Shown here piece after piece: positions 7,746-15,900 of a stretch of 64,000 nt of DNA (position 1 is its first letter; every line of letters starts with the position of its first letter). The stretch is taken from assembly GCA_025666215.1 (NCBI GenBank), contig CP102593.1, positions 2,803,001-2,867,000 of the forward strand, written 5' to 3'. The notes beneath the pieces were generated by a model. That model searched no databases. It was not told the DNA's origin and saw only the letters and a list, made by a program, of their open reading frames with translations. This stretch comes from Xanthomonas campestris pv. phormiicola (GTDB lineage Bacteria; Pseudomonadota; Gammaproteobacteria; Xanthomonadales; Xanthomonadaceae). Made by a program: the position numbers and the translations under genes.

Positions 7746-9232
7746 GCGAATCGCGCATCCTGGTGATCGATGACGACGCGGTCCGTGCCGAACGTACGGT
7801 GAGCCTGCTCGAGTTCATGGACCTCAATCCGCGGTGGGTGACCGACGTGGCCGACGTCAACCCCGGCCGCCACCGGCAGAGCGAGTGGATGGCGATCCTG
7901 GTCGGCGGACTCGACGACCAGGCCCAGGCCGACGCGTTCTTCGGCTGGGTCGCGCGCAGTCCGCTGCCGCCGCCTGTGCTGCTGCTCAACGGCGAGGCGC
8001 AGGCATTCGCGCAGCGCCACGGCCTGCACGAGGCCAACGTGTGGCAGCTGGAAGCGCCGCTGCGCCACGCGCAGCTGGAAACCCTGCTGCGCCGCGCCAG
8101 CCTCAAGCGCCTGGACGCCGAGCACCAGGCCGGCGCGGTGCAGGACAGCGGCCCGACCGGCAACAGCGCCGCGGTGGTGCGGCTGCGGCGGCTGATCGAC
8201 CAGGTCGCCGCGTTCGACACCACCGTGCTGGTGCTGGGCGAGTCCGGGACCGGCAAGGAAGTGGTCGCGCGCGCGATCCACCAGCAGTCGCCGCGCCGCG
8301 ACGGCCCGTTCGTGGCGATCAACTGCGGCGCGATCCCGCCGGACCTGCTGGAAAGCGAACTGTTCGGCCACGAGAAAGGCTCCTTCACCGGCGCGCTGTC
8401 CGCGCGCAAGGGCCGTTTCGAGATGGCCGAGGGCGGCACCCTGCTGCTGGACGAGATCGGCGACATGAGCCTGCCGATGCAGGTCAAGCTGCTGCGCGTG
8501 CTGCAGGAACGCAGCTTCGAGCGGGTCGGCGGCAACGTCACCATCCGCTGCAACGTGCGCGTGATCGCCGCCACCCACCGCAACCTGGAAGAGCGCATCG
8601 CCGGCAACCAGTTCCGCGAGGACCTGTTCTACCGGCTCAACGTGTTCCCGATCGAGATGCCGGCGCTGCGCGAGCGCAGCGACGACCTGCCGGCGCTGGT
8701 CAACACCATCGCCGCGCAGCTGGCGCGTACCGGGCGCGGCGAAGTGCGCTTCTCCGAGGAAGCCCTGCAGGCGCTGCGCGGCTACGACTGGCCGGGCAAC
8801 GTGCGCGAGTTGACCAACCTGGTCGAGCGCCTGGCGGTACTGCATCCCAGCGGCCTGGTGCGGGTGCAGGACCTGCCGGCGCGCTACCGCGGCGACTTCG
8901 CCTCCTCGATCGACGTGTCGGCGCCGCCGGCGCCGATCGCCACGCCGGATCCGCGCCGCATGCCCAACGTGGTCGACCTGCACGTCGGCCCCAAGGCGTT
9001 CGCCGATCCGTCCGAAGTGGCGGCGCAGACCGCATCGACGCTGCCGGAAAGCGGCCTGGACCTGCGCGGGCACATGGCCAACATCGAGTTGGCGCTGATC
9101 AACGAAGCGCTGGAGCGCACCCAGGGCGTGGTCGCGCATGCGGCGCAGCTGCTGGGCCTGCGGCGCACCACGCTGGTGGAGAAACTGCGCAAGTACGGCA
9201 TCGACCGCGACCAGACCGAACTGGCCGGCTGA
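7742..9232 (+). CDS. fleQ: FleQ, sigma-54-dependent flagellar master activator
   Basis: A 496-residue enhancer-binding protein. The N-terminal FleQ domain (1-125) is a degenerate receiver: the acidic start IDDD is kept but the phospho-acceptor position reads MAILVGG, without Asp. The AAA+ domain has Walker A GESGTGKE (Lys172), the sigma-54 contact loop as GSFTGA (213-218, a variant of GAFTGA), Walker B LLLDEIGD and the arginine-finger segment FREDLFYRLNVFPIEMPALR. The C-terminal Fis-type HTH spans GVVAHAAQLLGLRRTTLVEK near 460-480. In Pseudomonas and Xanthomonas FleQ binds c-di-GMP and is antagonised by FleN, whose gene is at 45942. It is the last gene of the rpoN2 operon. Confidence 0.96.
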   Translation: MSESRILVIDDDAVRAERTVSLLEFMDLNPRWVTDVADVNPGRHRQSEWMAILVGGLDDQAQADAFFGWVARSPLPPPVLLLNGEAQAFAQRHGLHEANVWQLEAPLRHAQLETLLRRASLKRLDAEHQAGAVQDSGPTGNSAAVVRLRRLIDQVAAFDTTVLVLGESGTGKEVVARAIHQQSPRRDGPFVAINCGAIPPDLLESELFGHEKGSFTGALSARKGRFEMAEGGTLLLDEIGDMSLPMQVKLLRVLQERSFERVGGNVTIRCNVRVIAATHRNLEERIAGNQFREDLFYRLNVFPIEMPALRERSDDLPALVNTIAAQLARTGRGEVRFSEEALQALRGYDWPGNVRELTNLVERLAVLHPSGLVRVQDLPARYRGDFASSIDVSAPPAPIATPDPRRMPNVVDLHVGPKAFADPSEVAAQTASTLPESGLDLRGHMANIELALINEALERTQGVVAHAAQLLGLRRTTLVEKLRKYGIDRDQTELAG

Positions 9233-9530
9233 GCGCGCGGCCGCTGTCCCTCATTGCCGCGTCGCCGCGCGTTGCTGCGCTACGGAACGACCGCGGTTCG
9301 AAACTGAAGTACCCTCACCCATCGCATCGCATGGCTTTGCGGACGCGCGTCCGGCTGGCCGGATGCGGCTGTGTCGCGAACGATGGGGATCGTCGCGCGC
9401 TCACACGCTTCTCGCAGGCGCACGCGGAGGCGGTGGACACGTCTGTTGGCATATGGCTTGCTTTCAGAACAAGAGCCCCGTCGCAACGCGCCGCGCCGCG
9501 GATTCTCCACACGTACCCACGCAGGCCACC
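9233..9530. other. Intergenic region before the glycan island
   Basis: About 300 bases with no convincing gene. Base composition changes here from the very high GC of fleQ to the milder GC of the island. The only clear signal is the sigma-54-type site at 9447-9462; the upstream 200 bases could hold FleQ or IHF sites but I cannot point to one. Confidence 0.6.
9447..9462 (+). promoter_or_regulatory. Sigma-54 promoter of the glycan island
   Basis: TGGCATATGGCTTGCT: GG at 9448-9449 and GC at 9460-9461 with exactly ten bases between, a full TTGC -12 box and TGGCA -24 box. It is 69 bases before the aminotransferase ATG and ties this accessory island to the RpoN2/FleQ flagellar tier. Confidence 0.75.
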
Positions 9531-10634
9531 ATGCCCATTCCCGTCACCAGTCCGCTGCTGCCTCCCCTGGACGAGTTCGTGCCGTACCTGGAGAAGATCT
9601 GGAACAGCCGCATCCTGACCAATGGCGGCGACATGCACGCGGCCTTGGAGCGTGCCCTATGTGACTACCTGGGCGTCAACCACATTGCCCTGCTCAGCAA
9701 CGGGACCCTGGCGCTGATCACCGCCTTGCAAGCGCTGCGCATCGCCGGCGAAGTCATCACCACGCCCTACTCCTTCGTTGCCACCACCCATTCCCTGCAT
9801 TGGAGCGGCATTCGCCCGGTCTTTGTCGATATCGACCCGGTGACCCTGAGCCTGGACCCGGCCAAGATCGAAGCGGCCATTACTCCCCAAACCACGGCGA
9901 TCATGCCGGTGCATTGCTATGGCAACGTCTGCGATACCGCGGCCATCCAGCGCATTGCCGATATCTACAACCTGCGCGTGATCTATGACGCAGCCCATGC
10001 CTTTGGGGTTCGCGATCAGGGTGGTTCGATCCTGCGCCATGGCGATTTGAGCGTTTTGAGCTTCCATGCGACCAAGGTGTTCAATACCTTCGAAGGCGGC
10101 GCTATCGTCTGCCCGGACCAGACCACCTATCGCCGCATCGGCTACCTGAAGAATTTCGGCATCGTCGACGAGACCACCGTGGTCGCCCCCGGGATCAATG
10201 GCAAGATGAATGAGGTCAGCGCCGCCTTCGGACTGCTGCAGCTCAAGCATATCGACGCAGCGCTGGAACAGCGGCGCCGGATCGACCAGCAATATCGGCA
10301 GCTGCTGGCCGGCATCACCGGCATCCGCTGCCTGCCCAAGGACCAGAAGGCCGCAACCAACCATGCGTACTTCCCGATCCTGGTGGATGCGGGCTATCCA
10401 CTATCGCGTGACGCGCTCTACCAGCGTCTTCGGGAACAGGATGTACTGGCCCGCCGCTATTTCTACCCATTGATCAGTGACCTGCCGATGTATCGCAGCC
10501 TGCCCTCGGCTGCGCCGGACAACCTGCCGGTCGCACGCGACATCGCGCAGAAGGTTCTCTGCCTGCCGATCTATCCTGGCCTGGAGCCCGCCGACGTCGA
10601 GGCAATCGCGCAGTTGATCGCCCATCCCAGCTGA
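9531..10634 (+). CDS. DegT/DnrJ/EryC1-family sugar aminotransferase (VioA-like)
   Basis: A 367-residue PLP-dependent aminotransferase acting on a nucleotide-linked keto-sugar. The fold-type-I landmarks are visible: ALLSNGTLALITAL (phosphate region), ITTPYSFVATTHSLHWSG, the Asp-Ala-Ala-His motif VIYDAAHAFGV, and the PLP lysine Lys182 in SFHATKVFNTFEGG. The family includes VioA, FdtB and WecE, which make 4-amino or 3-amino dideoxysugars from dTDP-4-keto intermediates; the substrate cannot be fixed by sequence alone. It is the first gene of the island and lies 69 bases after a sigma-54 site, so a flagellin-glycan amino sugar is the likely product (inference). The ATG at 9531 is chosen by family alignment. 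Confidence 0.93.
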   Translation: MPIPVTSPLLPPLDEFVPYLEKIWNSRILTNGGDMHAALERALCDYLGVNHIALLSNGTLALITALQALRIAGEVITTPYSFVATTHSLHWSGIRPVFVDIDPVTLSLDPAKIEAAITPQTTAIMPVHCYGNVCDTAAIQRIADIYNLRVIYDAAHAFGVRDQGGSILRHGDLSVLSFHATKVFNTFEGGAIVCPDQTTYRRIGYLKNFGIVDETTVVAPGINGKMNEVSAAFGLLQLKHIDAALEQRRRIDQQYRQLLAGITGIRCLPKDQKAATNHAYFPILVDAGYPLSRDALYQRLREQDVLARRYFYPLISDLPMYRSLPSAAPDNLPVARDIAQKVLCLPIYPGLEPADVEAIAQLIAHPS

Positions 10635-10687
10635 CAGGCTCCAATGCAATTTCCCCCGCAACTCCACAAACCTGGAAATGGAACAAC

Positions 10688-10909
10688 ATGAGTCAACAGA
10701 AATTCATCGAGGACTTTCTCTCCGCTACCGACTTTCAGGATCCGGTGGAGGTCACCATGGACACCGTCCTGGCTGACTTGCCTGAGTGGGATTCGCTCTC
10801 AGCGTTGGGGGTAATCGTCATGTTCGACGTGGATTACGGAAAGGTCATTACCGGCGAAGATCTCAAGAACTGCGCCACCCTAAACGATCTTCACAAACTG
10901 CTGGGGTAA
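10688..10909 (+). CDS. Acyl carrier protein
   Basis: A 73-residue acidic carrier protein. The phosphopantetheine attachment serine is Ser36 in EWDSLSALGVIVMFD, with the D-S-L signature intact. It would carry an acyl chain as a thioester for the adjacent KAS III-like enzyme, the two SDR reductases and an acyltransferase. It is not the housekeeping AcpP: the sequence is divergent and the fab genes are absent from its surroundings. It lies 53 bases after the aminotransferase and 4 bases before the synthase gene, within one operon. Dedicated ACPs of this kind occur in pathways for acylated amino sugars and in polyketide-like clusters. Confidence 0.93.
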   Translation: MSQQKFIEDFLSATDFQDPVEVTMDTVLADLPEWDSLSALGVIVMFDVDYGKVITGEDLKNCATLNDLHKLLG

Positions 10910-10913
10910 AGCC

Positions 10914-11951
10914 ATGGGACTGTCCACTCTTAGCAATGTCCGTTTTGCGGGCATGGCGAGTTGCGTGCCCAAGCGGATCATTTCCAACCTGACCGATTGC
11001 CCGCCGAAGATGCGCTCAGAACGCGAGCGTCTGGTGCGTAACATCGGCATCGAGTTTCGTCGCATCTGCCCAAGCTGGCAGACGTTTTCCGATCTGGCGC
11101 TCATCGCCACGGAAAGGCTGCTTGCAGAGCTGCAATGGTACAAGGAAGAAATCGATGCACTGATTGTCGTGACGCAATCACCCGACTACCCCATCCCGTC
11201 CACGGCCATCATCATGCAGCACCGGCTGCAATTGCCGCAGACCACTATCGCCTTTGATGTCAATCTTGGCTGCTCCGGCTATCCCTTTGGCCTGCACCTG
11301 ATTGGCAGCATGATTGCGGCGGGAACCATCAAAAAAGCGCTTCTGCTGGTCGGCGACCGCTCCGCCACACTTCTGGATCCATTGTTCTCCGACGCGGGCA
11401 CCGCCACGGCGCTGGAGTTCGACAAAAATGCGCCACCCATGCATTTCGACTTGAACAGCGACGGTAGCGGCTACCGGGCCATCATGTTACCGGTGGGTGG
11501 ACATCGTGAGCCTTACGGACACCAGCATATCGCTCCCACACGTGACGAAAACGGTGTGCTGCACTGGCCAGGTGAACTCATTCTGGATGGTCCGGCCGTA
11601 TTGAGTTTCTCGACCCAGCGTGTGCCGCCAGCGGTGGAAAGATTGCTTGAGTATTCTGGCGTTGCTAAGGACAGCGTTGATTTCTTCGTTTTCCATCAGG
11701 CCAACAAAATGATCAACGAAACCATCCGCAAGAAGTTGGCGCTGCCGACAGAGAAAGTGCCGTCAACTCTGCGAGACTTCGGCAATACCAGTGGCGCTTC
11801 CCTGCCCGTCACCATGACCGTCCGCCTGAACGATACGCTGGTCAAGGCCAGGCACCGCTTGTTACTTGCCGGCTTTGGTATTGGCCTGTCCTGGGGCACG
11901 GCAATCGTTGACGTCGAGAACGCAGTCTTTCCAGCACTGATCGAAGCATGA
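10914..11951 (+). CDS. 3-oxoacyl-ACP synthase III-like (FabH/KAS III family)
   Basis: A 345-residue thiolase-fold condensing enzyme. All three KAS III catalytic residues are present: Cys120 in FDVNLGCSGYPFG, His261 in FFVFHQANKM and Asn291 in FGNTSGASLPV. Members condense an acyl-CoA with malonyl-ACP to give 3-oxoacyl-ACP. The dedicated ACP upstream and two SDRs downstream make a short acyl-ACP assembly line likely, for example a 3-hydroxyacyl group for N-acylation of an amino sugar. A KAS III-like gene is also part of the Pseudomonas syringae flagellin glycosylation island, which supports this setting. It overlaps the first SDR gene by four bases. Confidence 0.93.
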   Translation: MGLSTLSNVRFAGMASCVPKRIISNLTDCPPKMRSERERLVRNIGIEFRRICPSWQTFSDLALIATERLLAELQWYKEEIDALIVVTQSPDYPIPSTAIIMQHRLQLPQTTIAFDVNLGCSGYPFGLHLIGSMIAAGTIKKALLLVGDRSATLLDPLFSDAGTATALEFDKNAPPMHFDLNSDGSGYRAIMLPVGGHREPYGHQHIAPTRDENGVLHWPGELILDGPAVLSFSTQRVPPAVERLLEYSGVAKDSVDFFVFHQANKMINETIRKKLALPTEKVPSTLRDFGNTSGASLPVTMTVRLNDTLVKARHRLLLAGFGIGLSWGTAIVDVENAVFPALIEA

Positions 11952-12712
11952 GCGCCGAGCGCGATCCATTTTCCCTGGAAGGCAAGCGCGTCCTAGTGAC
12001 TGGCGCTTCATCGGGTATTGGTCGACAAATTGCCATCACTTGCTCACAAATGGGAGCGCGCGTCGTCATCACCGGGCGCAACGCCGAGCGGTTGCAAGCC
12101 ACATTCAACCAACTGGAAGGCCAAGGCCACACGCAAGTCGTGGCGGACTTGGCGGTACAGGAAGGCATTGACCGCGTAGTGGGTGCGAGCGGTGTCATCA
12201 ACGGCTTGGCGCACGCAGCCGGCATGTCCAAGCTGACGCCCTTTCGAATGATTGGCCATGCGCACCTGGACGAGACATTTGCAAGCAACACCTACGCCCC
12301 CATGCTACTGACTCGAGGCCTACTGGCGAAAAAGCAGATCGCGCCGGGCGGCTCCCTGCTATTCATTGCCTCAATTGCCTCGCATATCGGCCCGTTGGCT
12401 AGCAGCGCCTACGCTGCCAGCAAAAGCGCCCTGCTGGGCATGATGCGCTCGCTGGGTATGGAAGTAGCCAAGCAAGGCATGCGCGCCAACTGCATCGCAC
12501 CGGGTTATGTACGCACTCCCTTGCTGGATGGCTTGCAGGGAAGCGGCGGCAATATGGACAGTCTGTTTGAATTGACCCCACTTGGCATGGGCGAGCCAGA
12601 AGACGTGGCTTACGCAGCAGTGTTCTATCTTTCAGATGCCAGCCGCTGGATTACGCGCAACCACTTCATTCTTGATGGCGGTTTTTCTGTACCGATGGAC
12701 ATCTACGCATGA
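11948..12712 (+). CDS. SDR-family oxidoreductase, first copy (FabG-like)
   Basis: A 254-residue short-chain dehydrogenase/reductase. The nucleotide-binding motif TGASSGIG is at 18-25, followed by ITGRN, which suits NADP(H), and the active-site Tyr155-x-x-x-Lys159 is intact in SSAYAASKSALLG. The end SRWITRNHFILDGGFSV matches the classical SDR C-terminus. By context it reduces a 3-oxoacyl-ACP or a keto-sugar; which of the two cannot be told. It overlaps both neighbours by four bases and is a tandem paralogue of the next gene. Confidence 0.93.
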   Translation: MSAERDPFSLEGKRVLVTGASSGIGRQIAITCSQMGARVVITGRNAERLQATFNQLEGQGHTQVVADLAVQEGIDRVVGASGVINGLAHAAGMSKLTPFRMIGHAHLDETFASNTYAPMLLTRGLLAKKQIAPGGSLLFIASIASHIGPLASSAYAASKSALLGMMRSLGMEVAKQGMRANCIAPGYVRTPLLDGLQGSGGNMDSLFELTPLGMGEPEDVAYAAVFYLSDASRWITRNHFILDGGFSVPMDIYA

Positions 12713-13443
12713 GTAACGCGGCGCAACGAGCTTTTTCGCTGACTGGCAAGACCATCCTTGTCACAGGTGCTTCATCAGGCATCGGCAGGCAAATCGCCGA
12801 TTCCTGCGCGCGGCGCGGGGCGCGCTTGGTCATCACCGGACGGGATGCAGACCGCCTTCAGGAAACCTACAACTTGTTAAAAGGCCAAGGACACCTCCAG
12901 GTGCTGGCCGACCTGACCAAAGCCGAAGGCCGTGAACGACTGGTGCAGGGCATTTCCAGCATAGATGGCTTGGTACACTGCGCTGGCAGGCAGCGCTTGA
13001 GCCCCATCCGGCAATTGACCGAGAAGCTCATGACCGATATCTATGAGGTCAATTTCCTGGCACCTGTCATGCTCACCCAGCGGCTGTTGCAGGCAAACGC
13101 TCTCGCGCCTGAAAGTTCCATCGTCTTCATGCTCTCCACTGCGGCCCATATCGGAACGCCCGGGGTAGGACCATATTCGGCCATGAAGTCAGCCCTGCTC
13201 GGCATCATCCGCTGCCTGTCCATGGAGCAGGCCAAACGCAAGATCCGGGTCAATGGCATGTCTCCCTCTGCAGTCGTGACGCCCATCTGGGACGCAAGCC
13301 ATTTGGAAGCACAGCGAAAACGCCATCCGCTCGGATTAGGCACCCCAGAGGACGTAGCGAACGCTGCGATCTATCTCTTGTCCGACGCCAGCCGCTGGGT
13401 AACCGGGACGAGTTTGGTGATGGACGGTGGGGCCGTCCTGTGA
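12709..13443 (+). CDS. SDR-family oxidoreductase, second copy (FabG-like)
   Basis: A 244-residue paralogue of the preceding SDR. TGASSGIG is at 19-26 and the catalytic pair is Tyr156/Lys160 in GPYSAMKSALLG. The two proteins share their start (FSLxGK), ITGRDADRLQ-type region and C-terminal DASRWVTG/LDGG, so they arose by tandem duplication, but they have diverged enough to suggest two different reductions in the same pathway. The stop overlaps the GTG start of the next gene by four bases. Confidence 0.93.
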   Translation: MSNAAQRAFSLTGKTILVTGASSGIGRQIADSCARRGARLVITGRDADRLQETYNLLKGQGHLQVLADLTKAEGRERLVQGISSIDGLVHCAGRQRLSPIRQLTEKLMTDIYEVNFLAPVMLTQRLLQANALAPESSIVFMLSTAAHIGTPGVGPYSAMKSALLGIIRCLSMEQAKRKIRVNGMSPSAVVTPIWDASHLEAQRKRHPLGLGTPEDVANAAIYLLSDASRWVTGTSLVMDGGAVL

Positions 13444-14093
13444 CCTATTCCGTGCTCATCGTCGGCGCGGGCGGCTGGGGCCGGGAGGTTCTCGAGCAAA
13501 TGCAAGGTGATGTCGCGCACCGCAAGGAATGGGAAGTCACGGGGTTCCTGGACAGCCGCGAGCACATTCTCGATGGCTTCGATACTGGGGTACCCATCGT
13601 CGGCGACCCTTTGACATACGTGCCGCGTGGCAACGAGGCTTTTGTCTGCGCGCAAGGCGACCCACTGGAACGGCGTAAATACATTCAACCGCTGCTTGCA
13701 AAAGGGGCCGTATTCATCCCGATCTGCACCGAGGCGCACCTCAGTCGCAGCGTGCGTCTAGGCACAGGTTGCTTTCTCGGCAACCAAGTCCACGTCGGCC
13801 CCGATGTGTGGATCGGGGATTTTGCTAATCTGCTCACTTGGTCGGTGATTGGACACGACGTTCGTATTGGCAATTATGCTCATGTGGGAGCGCAGGTTTT
13901 CATGGGCGGCGGTGTACAAATAGGCGATTTCGCAGTCGTGCACCCGCGTGCCACCCTAGTGCCCGGCGTCAAGGTAGGTGAGCACGCTGTCGTCGGCACC
14001 GGTGCGGTCGTGCTGAAGGATGTGCCAGCGGGTGCCACGGTGTTCGGCAATCCGGCCAAGATCGTATTCCACAAGAACATCGAGATGGACTGA
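13440..14093 (+). CDS. NeuD-family sugar O/N-acyltransferase (left-handed beta-helix)
   Basis: A 217-residue acyltransferase. The N-terminal Rossmann-like part starts SVLIVGAGGWGREVLEQM, the usual opening of the NeuD/PglD family, and the C-terminal half (about 95-210) is a hexapeptide left-handed beta-helix with repeats such as VRIGNYAHVGAQ, VQIGDFAVVHP and VKVGEHAVVGTG. PglD-type members acetylate UDP-4-amino sugars; this one may use acyl-CoA or the cluster's acyl-ACP. The start is GTG, overlapping the previous stop. It is a good candidate for the N-acylation step after the aminotransferase. Confidence 0.9.
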   Translation: MTYSVLIVGAGGWGREVLEQMQGDVAHRKEWEVTGFLDSREHILDGFDTGVPIVGDPLTYVPRGNEAFVCAQGDPLERRKYIQPLLAKGAVFIPICTEAHLSRSVRLGTGCFLGNQVHVGPDVWIGDFANLLTWSVIGHDVRIGNYAHVGAQVFMGGGVQIGDFAVVHPRATLVPGVKVGEHAVVGTGAVVLKDVPAGATVFGNPAKIVFHKNIEMD

Positions 14094-14096
14094 TCC

Positions 14097-15242
14097 ATGC
14101 GCTCCAGGATGCACCCCAAGTATTACTTGTCGCAGGAAATCTTTGATCGCGAGCAGCGCAAGATCTTCCGTAGGGTCTGGTTGTTCGCAGGACTCAAAAC
14201 GCTGCTGAAGGATCACAATTGCTTTATCACACGCAAGATCGCAGGCGTCCCCCTGGTCATCCAGAACTTCCACGGTGAAATTCGTGCGTTCGAGAACGTT
14301 TGCCTCCACCGCAGTGCGCTGATCCAGGCCGGCGCTATCGGTTGCCGCCCTTTGGTGTGCCCTTACCACGCATGGAGTTACGACGAACGAGGTCGGGTGA
14401 AGAACATTCCGGACTGTGGCTCGATCTATCGTATTGACGATGGTGAAAAAAACAATCTCAAGCTGCGCGAATTCTCACTGCACGCCATTGGCAACGTGCT
14501 GTTTGTGAACCTAGATCCTAACCCGATGTCAATCGAGGAGCAGTTTTCGCCGGATTTCATCGCCTTGCTGGAAAGTAGTTCCAACGCTTATGACACTGAG
14601 GTCATGGTGACTACATGGCATGGCCGGTACAACTGGAAGCTCGCTTACGAAAACCTTCGGGATGCCAATCACCCGCGCTTCGTCCACCCTAAGACCCTGG
14701 CCAAGAGTGTCAGTTTCGTTCCCCACGTAAACGAGGAACAAGCCAAGGAGTCGATGAAAACCTTGCAAGACACATCGCCCGCGGCCTTGAGGCGCGAAAT
14801 GCGTCGCTTCAGCTTCGGCGGCGCTGAAGCACCCATCCCCAACCTTAGACACTTCGGCTGGCACGATAAAGTGGAACGCTGGGGCAAGCAGGACGCCTAC
14901 TTCAACTGGTTGGCTTTCCCGAACTTGCATATCGCCAGCGCAAACGGCGGCTATTCCTTCACACTGGAACACCACATCCCCATCACACCTGACAGGACCG
15001 ACTTGGAAATCTATTGGTTCAGCGCACGCAAGAAGCGGTCTTATGGGTTTTCCGGCCAGGTGTTACTGGCACAAATGCACGGAAGCAAGACGGTAGTGGG
15101 TGAAGACGTGGAAATCATGGAGCGGGTGCAGTCCGCATTGCACACAGATGCTCCACTGCCCACCCAGGGTGACTACGAATCCATGAATCGCCTGGTCGAA
15201 CGCTGGTACGAAACGCTGATGGAAACCGAACATGAAATCTAG
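14097..15242 (+). CDS. Rieske non-heme iron oxygenase, catalytic subunit
   Basis: A 381-residue oxygenase alpha-subunit-like protein. The Rieske [2Fe-2S] ligands are complete: Cys69-x-His71, then Cys88-x2-His91 (CLHRS ... CPYHAW). The mononuclear iron site is present with His192 and His197 and the bridging Asp189 in the segment NWKLAYENLRDANHPRFVH. Such enzymes hydroxylate, demethylate or desaturate substrates with O2 and need electrons from a reductase; no ferredoxin or reductase gene is nearby, so a housekeeping partner would be required. Its presence in a sugar/acyl cluster suggests oxidation of the acyl substituent or the sugar, which is inference. An alternative start is the ATG at 14109. 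Confidence 0.92.
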   Translation: MRSRMHPKYYLSQEIFDREQRKIFRRVWLFAGLKTLLKDHNCFITRKIAGVPLVIQNFHGEIRAFENVCLHRSALIQAGAIGCRPLVCPYHAWSYDERGRVKNIPDCGSIYRIDDGEKNNLKLREFSLHAIGNVLFVNLDPNPMSIEEQFSPDFIALLESSSNAYDTEVMVTTWHGRYNWKLAYENLRDANHPRFVHPKTLAKSVSFVPHVNEEQAKESMKTLQDTSPAALRREMRRFSFGGAEAPIPNLRHFGWHDKVERWGKQDAYFNWLAFPNLHIASANGGYSFTLEHHIPITPDRTDLEIYWFSARKKRSYGFSGQVLLAQMHGSKTVVGEDVEIMERVQSALHTDAPLPTQGDYESMNRLVERWYETLMETEHEI

Positions 15243-15855
15243 GTGGATCATCGGCGGCAGCGAATACCTCGATCTGGCCTTTCACGCCTGGAAGCAGGCG
15301 CGTCAGGACGAGACGGTCATCAGGATTGACGTGCCACAGGATGCTGATCACGCGTTCGATCTGGGTGTGCTGGATGGGCTGAATCCATCTGACGGAGTCA
15401 TGTTCGCCGCCTTCGACGAACACTTCGGCAACTTCAAGCGCATGGAACTGATGCAGGCAGCAATGGAGCGTGGCTTCAAGCTGGAGCCGTTCATACACTC
15501 TAGCGCCACCATCGGCGCGGACACGGTCATCGGCCTCAACGCGTTCGTGGGTGCCAATGCTGTCGTCGGGCACGGCTGCAGGATTGACTACAATACCGTC
15601 ATCCATGCCGGAGCGCACCTTGGGCCGGCATGCCGCATCAAATCCTCGTGCTGGATAGAGCATGGCGTTCAAATCGGCACTGGCGTCGAAATCGGCGGCA
15701 ACAGCATTCTGCGTACGGGCGCCATCGTGCGCTCAGGCGTCAAGGTGGGCCGAAGCTGCGAACTTGGCTGGCCGCGTGTCTACGACGAGGACGTGCCTGC
15801 TAAGACCTATTTCGACACCCACTACGACACGCCCATTCATACCTACGATAGATAA
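15232..15855 (+). CDS. Hexapeptide-repeat acyltransferase, second copy
   Basis: A 207-residue protein with a short N-terminal domain (MKSRWIIGGSEYLDLAFHAW onwards) and a left-handed beta-helix at about 85-190 (ATIGADTVIGLNAFVG, VQIGTGVEIGGNS and similar repeats). It is related in plan to the NeuD-like gene two positions upstream but lacks its GAGGWG opening. It overlaps the Rieske gene by 11 bases. A second acyl transfer, to sugar or acyl chain, is the likely job. It is the last gene of the tightly coupled run that starts at 9531; a 45-base gap follows. Confidence 0.87.
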   Translation: MKSRWIIGGSEYLDLAFHAWKQARQDETVIRIDVPQDADHAFDLGVLDGLNPSDGVMFAAFDEHFGNFKRMELMQAAMERGFKLEPFIHSSATIGADTVIGLNAFVGANAVVGHGCRIDYNTVIHAGAHLGPACRIKSSCWIEHGVQIGTGVEIGGNSILRTGAIVRSGVKVGRSCELGWPRVYDEDVPAKTYFDTHYDTPIHTYDR

Positions 15856-15900
15856 TCTTCTTAAGCCTAGGAGCATTCATGACTTGGAGAAGATAGAGCG

